In this document: one piece after another, positions 42,901-52,860 of the stretch
Position numbering within the stretch: the first letter of the stretch is position 1
How the letters are laid out: each line of letters begins with the position of its first letter
Origin: Callipepla californica brunnescens
Lineage: Eukaryota > Chordata > Aves > Galliformes > Odontophoridae
Assembly (NCBI GenBank): GCA_023055505.1
Contig: JALIRH010000004.1
Location: 31,873,502 to 31,937,501, forward strand
Length of the DNA stretch: 64,000 nucleotides
Direction of reading: 5' to 3'
Notes under the pieces: generated by a model
What the model saw: only the letters and a program-made list of their open reading frames with translations
What the model was told of the DNA's origin: nothing
Databases searched by the model: none
Program-made: the position numbers and the translations under genes

Positions 42901-45900
42901 GTCAACTTAATCAGTTCAAAGATGCCTAAGTCTAACCTACAAAATCTTCCATTTCTCTTGAGCACATGGAGTACACGGCCTATGAGTAGATAAGATGGGC
43001 AGACAGCCACTAGCTGAGTTGGAGATAGAGGACATCCATAAGAACTGTAGAATCACAGAATTATTAAGGTTAGAAAAGACCTCTAAGATCATCTAGTCCA
43101 ACCATCCACCTACTATCAATGTTGCCCACTAAACACGTTCCTTGAACCCCTCTGGGTACGGTGACCTCGCCGCCTCCCTGACCAGCCCACTCTTCTGGAG
43201 TCCTTCCTAATGTCCAACCTAACTCCCCTGGTACAATTTGAGGCCATTCCCTCTCATCCCATCGCTAGTTACTCAGGAGAAGAGCCAGACCCCACCTCAC
43301 CACAATCTCTTTTCAGGGAATTGTAGAAAGTGATAAGGTCTCCCCAGAGCATCCTCTTCTCCACACTAAACAATCCCAGCTCCCTCAGCTGCTCCTCCTG
43401 AGTCCTGTGCTTCAGTCTCCTCACCAGCTTTGTTGCTCTTTTCTGAATGTGCTCCAGGGCCTCAGTGTCTTGTAGTAAGAGGCCCAAAACTGAACACAGT
43501 ACTCAAGTTGCAGCCTCACCAGAATGCAGGAAGACGAATGCTTCTCTGCTCTTGCTGGCTACACTATTTCCAATACACGTCAGGATGCCCTTGGCCTTCT
43601 TGGCCACTTGGGCACACTGCTGGCTCATGTTCATCCAAGTGTCAACCAACATTCCCAGGACCTTTTCCTCTGCAAAGGATATGGATCCTCTGCAGAGAAT
43701 ATGGATTACTCCCATCTCTTTCCATCTGCTACCAACCAGCGTATTTTCCCTAAACTTGTGTTCAAGACACCATTATTAATAAATCAGTGGCTTTGAAATT
43801 CAAAGTCAGCTACAGAACACTATTTTTCAATACAGTCACCACATTAACTATGCATTTTTGCCAGCAATGAACGTGAGCCTGCATGCCATACTTGTAAAAA
43901 AAATCTGCACCAGCGGAGGTGACCCACTATGGCTGTTAGCACTGCTGAAAGGCACCACCCACCATCTCACCGAGCTCACACACACAGTTTGGCTCCATAA
44001 ACGTTCAGCCAAGAGTCAATGATTTCAGTGGGTGAAATCTTTTCCACATGTAGGAGTTCAGTTCCTCCCCTTTGCTTCATATGCACTCCCATGTCAGAAA
44101 CCATTTTATCAGACTGCCCCTTTGCTGCCATCTGTCGCACAGAAACAACATGCACTGGAATACTGGGGAAAGGCTCAACCTCTTCTGCCATACCACCAAC
44201 CTCTGGCTTTGATGCTATGGGCCAGCATAATAAAATAGGAGGAATAAGTTTCAGAGCAGCCTTTGTATACGACAGCAATTGCATATGACTGTGATTGCGG
44301 CAGATGTCATGATGCTCAGTGAAAAATAAGTGCTGACATTGCACTATTTTATTAAAAACCATCTTTTAACATCTTAATGTTAACACGTTAATGCTTGTTT
44401 TGTCTCCATAGTCACACCAACACATTCTGTTTTCCAAACAGCCTCTACACGTGAGGCAGTGGATTTTTCAGTATAAAGCGTCAGGTGCAGCCAGCAGAAT
44501 ATTCTGTGCACCTAGCAGAACAAATACTGTTTTCCTCATCCCATTTGTATGACACCAACAAACCATCTTACCGTTCTCGGAGACAACGTTCACAGCCATT
44601 GTTGTCAAATCTTTAATGCAGGCAGCTGGAAACTCTTCAGGAGGCGTGTTGTAGGTGCTCAGTCCCGTTGCTTTATTGATGTAGATTGTCCTACCCGACA
44701 AAGCATCAAAATCTTGCAGCCAGTCTGAACTACGCAAATCATCTCTGGGATCACCTGTACTTGTGTTGTCTGCAGAGACTGCCGAGTTCCTTGGGAAGTT
44801 CATGCACTGAACCTCAGGATCTTTCACGTTTTGTTTTGATGATTCATCTAACATACTTTCATCTTCACAGATGATGTCAATACCATCTTTTTTTGCTGGA
44901 AATGGTAAAACAGCACTTGCAGAGACTGTGTACTCTCCATCAGTGCTGCTGAGTGGTGACAGGCTAACAGGACATTTCATGAACTCTGCTCTCAAATCAT
45001 CTGACTGTGGGTAAGCATCCCCCTTAGAAATGCTGCGACCTTCCCTCATTTCTTCCATTGAAGATTTATACATTTGACAAGGGTTATAAAAAAAATCAGT
45101 ATTTGCAGATTCAAGATCAAAAGAGTGGTTATCTTTTCTACTTGAATCTGCTTGGAATTGTTCACCCACTTGTTTTACTTCTCTGTGATCGCTTCTCATT
45201 CGGCACAGTTTGGATGATAGGGATCCTGGAGATCTATTACTGCTTGTGGTTTTTTTACTAACCTCTGAGTAATCAGACAGTGTCAGTGGACTGTGACAAA
45301 GGGCTCGTTTGTCCAGTGAAGTTTCTCCTCTGCAAAGCAAAGCCTCATCCAACGATCTCAAAACATGGCTATTATTATTAGAATCCAAAGTTGGAGTCTC
45401 ACAGATGTTCGAGTGACCACGACTGTTATTCTGACTCCTTGAAAAGTCATTAGAAACTGGGAGATGAAACTCACTCTGCTCTGGTAATGGTGTTGGTAGT
45501 GTACACTTGTCACTCCCATAATATCTCCTGAACTTTTCTAATGAACCCAGCCGTGTAGATAGGCTCAGCTTCTTGCAAGGCTGAGATCTTGGATCAGCTA
45601 TTTGTTTTCTAGAGCTTTTTATAGATTTACTGTGAGGAATGCCTGAAGATGTGGCCAGTGGCAAGTCTGTAACATCTGATGTTTTATAATGTCTTTTACT
45701 GGTGGCAGTGCTCATGTCTTTCCCATCACGTGCCTGACTTGGCAAACTTATATTCTCTGACTGTTCATTTCCATCAGCTGTGCCTATTTCTCTGCTGCAG
45801 AGAGGTATATATTCTTTATTCACATTACTGGAAATATCTTTAGCGTTTAAAGACTGAGTCAGCAAAGTCACTTCGTGCCTGAAAGTATACTTGGTACTGG

Positions 45901-47845
45901 CAGGGCCAGCTCTACAGGGCACGTTTAATGCAAGATTTGTTTCTGTTTGTTCACGTTCACGGGGTGTCTCGTTTTGTATCACACACATTTTGAAGCCTAA
46001 GTGAGAATGCACATTTTTTGGTACTGAACTAACAGTCCCTTTTCCAGCATTATCTGTACCTTCATTGGTTTCCCCATCTCCTTCTCCTGCATTACGTTGC
46101 CTCATCAGTGAATTCCCATAGACAGTCTCAGATTCCCCTGCTGTTTCAGTAGGGTCTTCTCTCTCAGATGGCCACTGAGTAAAACCATTATTTGAGATGC
46201 AGACCGCATTGCTTTTCTGCACAGCTTTGTCCTGCTGGTTCCCTACATCTTTTGCACAATTCTTGGCACGATGCTGCAAGTCACCACGACTGTCTATTTG
46301 TATTACTTCTGATCCAGCCCCTTCGGTGAAAGAGGAACGGAGATTCTCTGAAGATCTGAGATGAGTATCACACGCTTTTTGGGAACTGTTTGTGTCTTTT
46401 GGCTCCTGCTCTGACATATCACATATAATGAAATTAGAATTGGTGTCATCTTTCTTGGGCAGCGGAATCTCTGCTTTTTTGTTTCTACATTGACCAGTGG
46501 GTTCAGCAGTCTTCTGATCTGAGGAAATTATTGTGTCCTGCGTATTTTTATTTGACTCTGTAGGATCTGAAGTTTTTTTTCCCAACATGGATTTTCTTCT
46601 GACATCTTTCGATTGCAATTTACACACTTCATAGGAATCTATAATTTCATCACATGCTCTCTTAAAGTTTTCCTGGATGCTCTCATCCTCAGGGAGCGTG
46701 GGTTTCATGACTGGAGCATTATACAAACAAAAATTATTATCCTCGTTAAACTCCTTGATGTCCTCACAACAAGGTTCAACAAATAAATGTTCTCGTTTCA
46801 AAAACTTTTTCACTCCTTCCTCTACACAAGCTAGGAGAGCATCCCAGTTCTGGAACTCAATCAGAGTTTTTGCGGGTTCCAAAGACACATCGTAGTCACT
46901 GTACGCACAGGTCACATTGAGAACAAAGATCCCATACAACTCTGGGCCACAACGAAGGCGACCAGGACTTGAGGCAGCCTGTCTGCTCACAGGGACACTT
47001 TTTGCTTTACAAATGACACTTTCTTTTCTTAATAAGAAGTCAATTAGTTTATGTAGTCTTGTCTTTAAAACAAGCCTTCTATTCACGTACAAGAACTGCA
47101 TATTCTTATTGTAATGTCCTTCAGAACTGATATAACCACTTATCTCAAATCCCCCAGACTTATGCTTTATTTCTCTTAACTTCTGAGATCTGCCCAGTCC
47201 ATAAATCTGACAGAAACGAGAACAAACATCTCTCGTCTTTGGGAGCTGGAGCACCATAGAGCAAGAAATATCATTCCTTAAAGAAAGTGAAATAGAGGGA
47301 TGCATCAACGAGATAGCCTCTACTTTCTGCCTCACTCTCTCAAATTCCAGCACAGGATCCATACACCTCCTCCTCACTGGTAACTGATGGAACAGGTTAC
47401 ACACGGTCACCGTCGTTCCGCCGCTCGGTCTGCTCAGCTCAGCTTCGCAGACTTCCAGCGCATGCCCATTGTGAAACAGTTTCATAAAAGTTTTTGCCGT
47501 CTTGCTGGTCTTAGATGAAACCTCCACGACACTGGCCATGTTTGCTATGCTCGCCAGAGCCTCTCCTCTAAAGCCGTAGAACGTCAGCTTCGCTAAGTCT
47601 GCCACTGAGCTGCACTTGCTAGTGAAGTACCGCTTTCCCATTTTACTTAGGTCCTCTCTCCCTATGCCACAGCCATTGTCCACCACCTGGATCTTAAAAG
47701 CTTCCAAGTCCACCCTGACAGCGACGCACGTTGCTTTGGCATCGATGCTGTTGAGGACAAGCTCCTCGACGCACTGCCCCAGCGAGGTGACCGTCACTCC
47801 GGAGCGCAGCCTGGCTTGCACGTCCTCTGCCAAGTGCTTAATCAT
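30911..47845 (-). CDS. MLH3: MLH3, DNA mismatch repair / meiotic MutL homologue
   Basis: Twelve coding exons in transcript order: 44572-47845, 41389-41487, 40672-40742, 39573-39677, 37829-37901, 37144-37215, 36024-36132, 34002-34161, 32779-32802, 32510-32588, 31613-31764 and 30911-30994 (TGA at 30911-30913). They give 1433 residues; human is about 1450. The N-terminal GHKL ATPase shows ELVLNSIDA (Glu28, Asn32), DNGCGI (56-61), YFTSK and GFRGEAL. A long poorly conserved linker fills the rest of the first exon. The C-terminal domain carries the metal-dependent endonuclease motif [12 protein letters not shown] (37157-37192) and the CAHGRPS motif in the penultimate exon. MLH3 pairs with MLH1 to nick DNA in mismatch repair and to resolve meiotic crossovers in the nucleus. 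One exon is only 24 nt. The C-terminus (PEQKR) appears shorter than in human. The exon before the ATG is non-coding. Confidence 0.96.
32779..32802 (-). other. MLH3: MLH3 24-nt microexon
   Basis: This exon encodes the eight residues EFIQEQVE. It has a TTTTCTTTTCAG acceptor and a GTGAGT donor, and is phase 0 at both ends, so skipping it would delete eight residues without a frameshift. The same residues (EFIREQVE as I recall) are present in human MLH3 between the same flanking blocks, which supports the exon as real. Confidence 0.85.
43049..43690 (-). mobile_element. CR1 LINE, 5'-truncated, in an MLH3 intron
   Basis: The plus strand begins GAATCACAGAATTATTAAGG, then AAGATCATCTAGTCCAACCA, the reverse complement of a CR1 3' end. 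Further in, the minus strand encodes a recognisable CR1 reverse-transcriptase C-terminal stretch ([31 protein letters not shown]) in an open frame at 43269-43487. The orientation matches MLH3 transcription. The 5' limit, near GGTCCTGGGAATGTTGGTTG on the minus strand, is approximate. Confidence 0.88.
43795..44268 (-). mobile_element. Mariner-family DNA transposon relic, internally deleted
   Basis: Read on the minus strand, the element opens with TACAAAGGCTGCTCTGAAAC, then CCTCCTATTTTATTATG, which I recognise as the start of the abundant bird mariner (Galluhop-like). A start codon then gives [14 protein letters not shown], the N-terminus of a mariner transposase. It breaks at a stop (near 43975) and passes to sequence matching the transposase C-terminus ([11 protein letters not shown], near 43850). 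Most of the central catalytic DDD/E region is absent. I did not find the matching second terminal inverted repeat, so that end seems lost. It lies next to the CR1 copy in an MLH3 intron. Confidence 0.75.
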
Positions 47846-48059
47846 GTCAGCAGCAGGCAGGACGCAAACGCCAGAAACCGCAGGGAGATCACGGCTCCGT
47901 GTTCTTCAGAACGGCTGCGCAGGTGGGGAGAAAAAAAGGAAAAAATGAAGAAATGATCACGGGAGGCTCGATTTACGCCTCTGAGCTGCCAGCAGCTGGC
48001 CCCTCCGAAGCACACGGCACACCGCAACACACCGCTTCCACCTAAGTCAAGGAAAACGT

Positions 48060-48480
48060 GACCGCAGCGAGGCCGGACCCACCCGGCCCGCTCGCATCAG
48101 CACGGCCAGCAGCGAGGCGGTAACGGCAGCACCGCGCCGGGCTGCGAGCCGCCATGCCCTCGCTTTTACCTCTTTCTCCTCCCGTGACAATCGCCGACCA
48201 ACGCGGCGGGAGGCGGCGCGCTGAAGGAGACCCGGCGCGCCTCAGCGCTCCCGGCAACCGGCAGCCCCTCAGGGCGCGAGCTGCCCGCCCCGCCGCCGGC
48301 ACCGCCCCTCCCGCGCTCGCGGGGACGGCGGGGCGGGGCGGGGCGGCTCCGCAACGGCCGCGGCTCGAGCCCAACCGCCGCGGGGCCCGGCACGCGGAGC
48401 CCGCAGCGGCGCGGCCGGCCGGGGGGCGCAGTGCGCATGCGCGGGACACGGCCCTCAACGGGCGGGGCGCGATGGGAGCT
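48060..48480 (-). promoter_or_regulatory. MLH3: MLH3 promoter and non-coding first exon
   Basis: The CpG-rich segment is upstream of MLH3. A GAGAAAGAG|GTAAAA donor at 48170 and a CACCTGCGCAG acceptor before 47914, with a long pyrimidine tract, indicate a non-coding first exon ending at 48170. The second exon starts at 47914, with the ATG at 47845. The transcription start is inferred between about 48200 and 48450. Confidence 0.6.
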
Positions 48481-48537
48481 GTAGTCCGAACTCAGCCCTG
48501 CAGAAGCCACACTCGACTCGAGCAAGCTGCAAGTACC

Positions 48538-48543
48538 TTTATT
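48538..48543 (-). terminator. ACYP1: ACYP1 poly(A) signal
   Basis: TTTATT on the plus strand (AATAAA on the minus strand) lies about 300 bases past the ACYP1 stop and directly against the CpG-rich MLH3 promoter region. Confidence 0.75.
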
Positions 48544-48845
48544 CTAACAAAAATAAACTTCCGTGCGGGTGAAAGAACTAAATAAACGGCTCCGGAGGCG
48601 TTCAGGTCACACTCACAGCGGTATTTACAGCCGGCCCCGGTTCCGCGCTTTCCTCCAGGTGAGTGCAGCGTTACAGACCTCGCCCCGCACAGCCGGCAGG
48701 GACCAGCACAGGCAGCGCTGAGCTGCCAAAGCGACGCTTGCGTTTTAGTGCTACGTGACAGTACAACACGGCAGTGCGTTAGAAACGTCAGGAAACGGAG
48801 CTGTCCAGGGGCGGACGGCGGCCGAGCGCGCGTTCCCGGACACCG

Positions 48846-49258
48846 CTACTTCCGGATCTGGAAGTCCGCGTGCTCCAGCGCCGCTATCTCCTTCTCGTTG
48901 CTGAAGTCCGCCCGGCTGATGCGGGACTGCGGGCTCCCGACCTTCCGCAGCCACTCCTGCAGCTCCCGCACGCGTGCGGCCGGGCCCTGGGCCTGTCCCT
49001 GCACGGTGCCATGGCTCGTGTTCCGCACCCAGCCCACCAGCCCCAAGCGCTTGGCCTCGCTCTGTGAAGACAACGCACACGTGAGTCGGCTCCGGGCCGC
49101 CGGAGCTACAAAGCCCGCGCCGCTCCGGCTGGGCGGGAATCCCGGTGTCCCCGTCCCGCCACCCCGCAGCGCACCTGAGTGTACTTGCGAAAGAAGACGC
49201 CCTGCACTCTGCCCGACACCTCGTAGTCCACGGACATCAGCCCCTCGCCCCCGGCCAT
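48846..49258 (-). CDS. ACYP1: ACYP1, acylphosphatase 1
   Basis: Two exons, 49175-49258 and 48846-49061 (TAG at 48846-48848), encode 99 residues, the same length as human. Acylphosphatase hydrolyses carboxyl-phosphate bonds in the cytosol. The signature GRVQGVFFRKYT contains the phosphate-binding Arg24, and GLVGWVRNT contains the catalytic Asn42. The C-terminal block is ADFSNEKEIAALEHADFQI. The first Met with a good Kozak context (CGGCCATGGCC) gives MAGGEGLMSVDYE, aligning with the human N-terminus. An upstream in-frame ATG exists but has no homology support. The gene is tail-to-head with MLH3 and head-to-head with ZC2HC1C. Confidence 0.96.
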
Positions 49259-49560
49259 GGCCGCCGCAGCCTCCGCCGGCTGCCGCCGCAGCGCCAACCC
49301 CACGGCGCACGCGCGGCGCGGCTGACAGCGGTCTCCGCCGCAGCGCAGCGACCAATGAGGACCAAGCCCTCATGAATAATACATGACCCCGCCCCTCCCC
49401 TCCGGCCGGCGGCTCGAGCTCGGCCATAGAGACGAAGTCTTCCAAGCAGCAGAGCGCCCCCACGCCTCCCGAGCGCAGGTTCCGCGGACCCATAGAGACG
49501 CCGCTCAGCGGCGAGAGCGGCGCCGGAAGTGGCACCCGCGCGCCGGTCTCCTGGCAACCG
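49259..49560. promoter_or_regulatory. Shared bidirectional promoter of ACYP1 and ZC2HC1C
   Basis: About 300 bases of CpG-rich DNA lie between the ACYP1 start codon (minus strand) and the inferred first exon of ZC2HC1C (plus strand). A CCAAT box is at 49352-49356 (CGACCAATGAGG) and a CCGGAAGTG ETS-type site at about 49521-49529. No TATA box is seen. The head-to-head layout suggests one shared promoter. Confidence 0.6.
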
Positions 49561-49729
49561 CCGTCAACACGGCGCGGGGCGGCAGCGGCTCGGCCAGGCC
49601 TGCGGGCGGGGCCGGGCCCGGGACCCCTGCCCTCAGCTCAGCTCGGCCCGGCCGCTCCCGGGGTCGCAACGCAGATGAGCGAGGCGGAGACGAAGTAGTT
49701 CGGCGGGAGCGCCGCGGGCGACCCTGCAG
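49560..49729 (+). other. ZC2HC1C: ZC2HC1C non-coding first exon (inferred)
   Basis: CpG-rich sequence ends in CCCTGCAG|GTAACG at 49729/49730, the only strong donor before the coding exon. The 5' limit is unknown. The intron (49730-50563) contains a CR1 element. Confidence 0.5.
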
Positions 49730-50100
49730 GTAACGGCCCTCCCGCCGCGCCGTGCCGGGCCCACAGGGCCTCGTGTTCCCCGCGCTCCCCGCGGGGGCGG
49801 CGGTTCGGGGACCTTGAAGCCGTGCTCCTCCTCAGGGACGCTCTGCGGGGGTACGGGGCCGAGGGAGCCACGGAAAAGCCGTGGTGAGCTGAAACGGCCG
49901 TGAACTGACGGCTGGAGCCCGGGCTGTAGGGACGGGCCTCGGGAAGCGCTCCCTGAGGAGTAGCAGCTTGCCCGGCAGTGCGGTTGGTTTCTGCTGCTAC
50001 AGAGGGAAGGCGGGGCTCAGAAAGAACCCAGAGAAGTTAGAAAACCTTTGCTTATATTCATTCTAGCTTACAGGTGTAGACTGTTGGGAGGAAGCTTTAC

Positions 50101-50498
50101 AGGCTGAAAGAGCTGGGGCTGTTCAGCCTGGAGGAGAGAAGGCTCTGAGGTGACCTGAGAGCTGCCTTTCAGTTTCTAAAGGGAAGCTACAGGAAAGAAG
50201 GGGACAGACTCTTTAGCAGTGTCTGTGTTTATAGGACAAGAGGGGAAGGCTTCAAGTTCAAAGAGGGTAGATTTAGGTTGGATATAAGGACAAAAATATT
50301 TTACAGTGAGGGCGGTGAGGCACTGAACGGGTTGCCCAGAGATGCTGTCCGTGCCCCATCCCTGGAAACTTTGAAGAGGAGGCTGGATATGTCCTTGGGC
50401 AACCTGATTTAGCTGTGGTCTCCCTGTTTGTTGTGGGGGAGTTGGACTAGATGATCTCTGAAGGTCCTTTCCAACTGTAAGGATTCTATGATTCTATG
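50101..50498 (+). mobile_element. CR1 LINE 3' fragment in the first ZC2HC1C intron
   Basis: The sequence follows a CR1 3' region in plus orientation: AGCTGGGGCTGTTCAGCCTG, later GGCAACCTGATTTAGCTGTG, GTTGGACTAGATGATCTCTG and AAGGTCCTTTCCAACTGTAA. It ends with the family's terminal repeat ATTCTATGATTCTATG at 50483-50498. Confidence 0.92.
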
Positions 50499-50570
50499 AA
50501 ATGTGTCCGATATTGGACGACAGCCCGTGGTGATTTTGCTTCTAACCTAAGGCTCTTTTCCAGGCACTGA

Positions 50571-52860
50571 ATGGCTGAGCTGCAGGTGGCTTTGTTTCCG
50601 TATGTGGATTCTGTGGTGGCAGTGGCAAAGCTCCCAGGGACAGATAGTTATGATTCTGAAGTCTCGTTACGTCAATCCCCTCTGGAACACCTGAACAACA
50701 GTTGTCAGCGTGAATTCCCACAAGACAAAGAGGAAAGCCTGAAGAATCCCTATGCCCAAAAGAGCCGAAGCTCTTCATATACTCTTTCTGCAGAGAGCAG
50801 TCAGCACAGCTCCCAGCGTGGAGACTCCAGCTCAGCTGGGCTGCAAAGCAAGCATCTTGCCAGACAGGCCAAGACTCTGCCCTCTAAATCAGCAGCTAAA
50901 CGGAAAGAAGGAGTGGATCGTTCCTATCCTCTGAAACCAATTTTTCACCACAACACTGGGAGCCTTCCTGCAGTCAACACAGGACAACTTGGAAGTTCCC
51001 CGTACATGGAGGAAGCTCGACATAGTAGGACCAGCTCCAAGAGCAAAGAAAAGCTTCTGCCAGGGAAGCCTCAGCTAGCTGCAGTACACCCTCCTTGGAC
51101 AGCAGAGCCTAAACAGTCAGATTTCTCTCAGTACAGGAGAGATCTGGCTTATATCCTAAGGCTGGAGGCAGATGGACAGACCCTGGAAGAGGAAATCCGA
51201 AAGAAAGAGGCTCTCCTCAAAGAGAAGCTGAGAAGAACAAAGGAGGAGCTTAGGAGGATTCAAAGAGAGAAGGAGCTGATGGAGGCAGAGGAGAGAAGAG
51301 CCAGAGAAGTGGAAAGGACTCGTGAGCAAAAGGCCACGTGGCACTCTGGGGAGGAAAATGTAAGAGTTACCATCAGGATGTGTGATGGGGACTTTAGTGG
51401 GGTACAGTCTGCAGAGATCACTGTCCCAGGGGCTGGCACGACCCTCCATCCCCAAGAGCTGGCTATGGGGAAACTGAAGAAGGAACGGTTGGTGGCAAGC
51501 AACAACAAGATTCGGGACCATGTACCTGTGCAGGGTTTAGTCCCATCCTCAGAGCTGGCCTTAAAACACGGTCCTTCCTCTGCTCTCTCAGACTGTGGCG
51601 ACTGCCTGCCTGCAGGGATGCTGTACGTGCAGGATGCCGGCCCCGTGGAGCAGGGAGAACTCGGGCAGTGCAACTTCTGCGGCCGCAAGTTTCTCTGCAC
51701 CAGGCTCGAGAAACACATGACTATCTGCAGCAAGAGCCAAGGCTCTAAGAGGAAAACATTTGACTCTAGCAAGGCCAGAGCCAGAGGCACATACCTGGAA
51801 ATGTTTCAGCAGTGGAAGAGCTCAGAGAGATCTCAGGTAACTTGCAGTCCCTTAACCTTCCTCAATTCACACACTGCCCACTTTGCTCCCTCTCTGTGGT
51901 ACAGTTCTGAGACATGAGCACCCTCACGAGTACACAGGGCTGAGGAACACAACCCAGCCACTGCCTCTGGAAGGCACTTGCCAAGATGAATATTTGGGTC
52001 CATATAAAGTCTAATAGCTTGGGTTGGGGGGCGGGATGAGGCGCTGTCGCTTCTGACTGACTTGTCTTTGTAATGCGTCATGGGGGTACTCCTGGAGAGA
52101 ACTTCCTCCTTGATGTAGTCGGGATGCTCGTCAGGACAGACTGGATCTGCTGCGGTAAGGATCTGTGACACTGGAGGGTTGTGGGGAAGTGACTGAAAAA
52201 AGCAGGTAATGAAACGGACTAACAATCTGAGGGCAGTACAAACAGAGCAGCTGGAGCATCTCTCTCAATGTAGTGGTTAGTAACCTTGCCCGCAGCAAGG
52301 GAGTTGGAACTTAATTGTCTTTAAGGTCCCTTCCAACCTAATCCATTCTGTAATTCCTGTGGTGCTACTGCCTGCTTCTCTGTTCATTCCCAAGCTCTTT
52401 TTCTAAGCACTGACATCTCCCTCAGTAACTTTGTCAAACCCTCATTGGTGCTCAGTGGGATTCAGCTTCTCTGGGAGGTTTTAAATCAACAGAGAGTGCT
52501 CAGGGAGAAGCGCCTAGAATTGGAGCCCGAGAGCAAGGCTGAGGATGGAGGCTGACAGCAGTGCCCAGTTGCTCTGACTGCATTTCCCTTCTGCAGAATA
52601 AGCCACCCAGAAGGAACAACTGGAGGCAGAACCACGAGGCTTTCATCCAGACCCTATGCCAGGCCCAGCAGGTGCAGCAAGCCCTGTCCAAGGGAGGGAA
52701 GGTGTCTGACCTGCCCCCGCTGCCTCCCATTGAAAATCCAGACTACACTGCCTGCCCCTACTGCAGACGCCGCTTTGCACCCAGCGCAGCTGAGGCGCAC
52801 ATTCCCAAATGCAGAAACATCAGGAATAGACCTCCGTCCCCCCGACAGAGGAAACACTGA
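50571..52860 (+). CDS. ZC2HC1C: ZC2HC1C, zinc finger C2HC domain-containing protein 1C
   Basis: Two coding exons, 50571-51836 and 52597-52860 (TGA), encode 509 residues. A non-coding first exon ends at 49729 (CTGCAG|GTAACG) and the coding exon begins at 50564 after TTTTCCAG. Residues about 197-255 form a charged coiled coil (EEEIRKKEALLKEKLRR). Two C2HC fingers follow: CNFCGRKF..H..C at about 367-386, and CPYCRRRF..H..C at about 475-494. The second exon opens NKPPRRNNWRQNHEAF, as in the vertebrate family. The biochemical role is not established to my knowledge; related proteins are linked with testis and cilia only loosely. The first half is low in conservation and rich in Ser and Gln. Reading through the donor would add 27 residues and stop at 51917. 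Confidence 0.94.
51833..52192 (-). CDS. Candidate unassigned exon, antisense within the ZC2HC1C intron
   Basis: I do not recognise this protein. On the minus strand a strong acceptor (TACCTGCTTTTTTCAG) is followed by 119 open codons to a TGA at 51833-51835. The first 75 or so residues look like a normal protein (PDEHPDYIKEEVLSRSTPM, then KDKSVRSDSASSRPPTQAI, then RLYMDPNIHLGKCLPE). They have mixed codon use and no low complexity. A possible donor (CTC|GTGAGGG) would end the exon at 51928. Nearly all of it lies in the ZC2HC1C intron (51837-52596). No partner exon was found on either side. It could be part of an unannotated nested gene, a decayed exon, or chance. Confidence 0.3.
   Translation of the reverse strand, partial: SLPHNPPVSQILTAADPVCPDEHPDYIKEEVLSRSTPMTHYKDKSVRSDSASSRPPTQAIRLYMDPNIHLGKCLPEAVAGLCSSALCTREGAHVSELYHREGAKWAVCELRKVKGLQVT
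52268..52355 (+). mobile_element. Short CR1 3'-end remnant
   Basis: The sequence AGTGGTTAGTAACCTTGCCC, then AAGGTCCCTTCCAACCTAAT and CCATTCTGTAATTC matches the last part of a CR1 element in plus orientation, with a decayed terminal repeat. It lies in the second ZC2HC1C intron. Confidence 0.75.
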
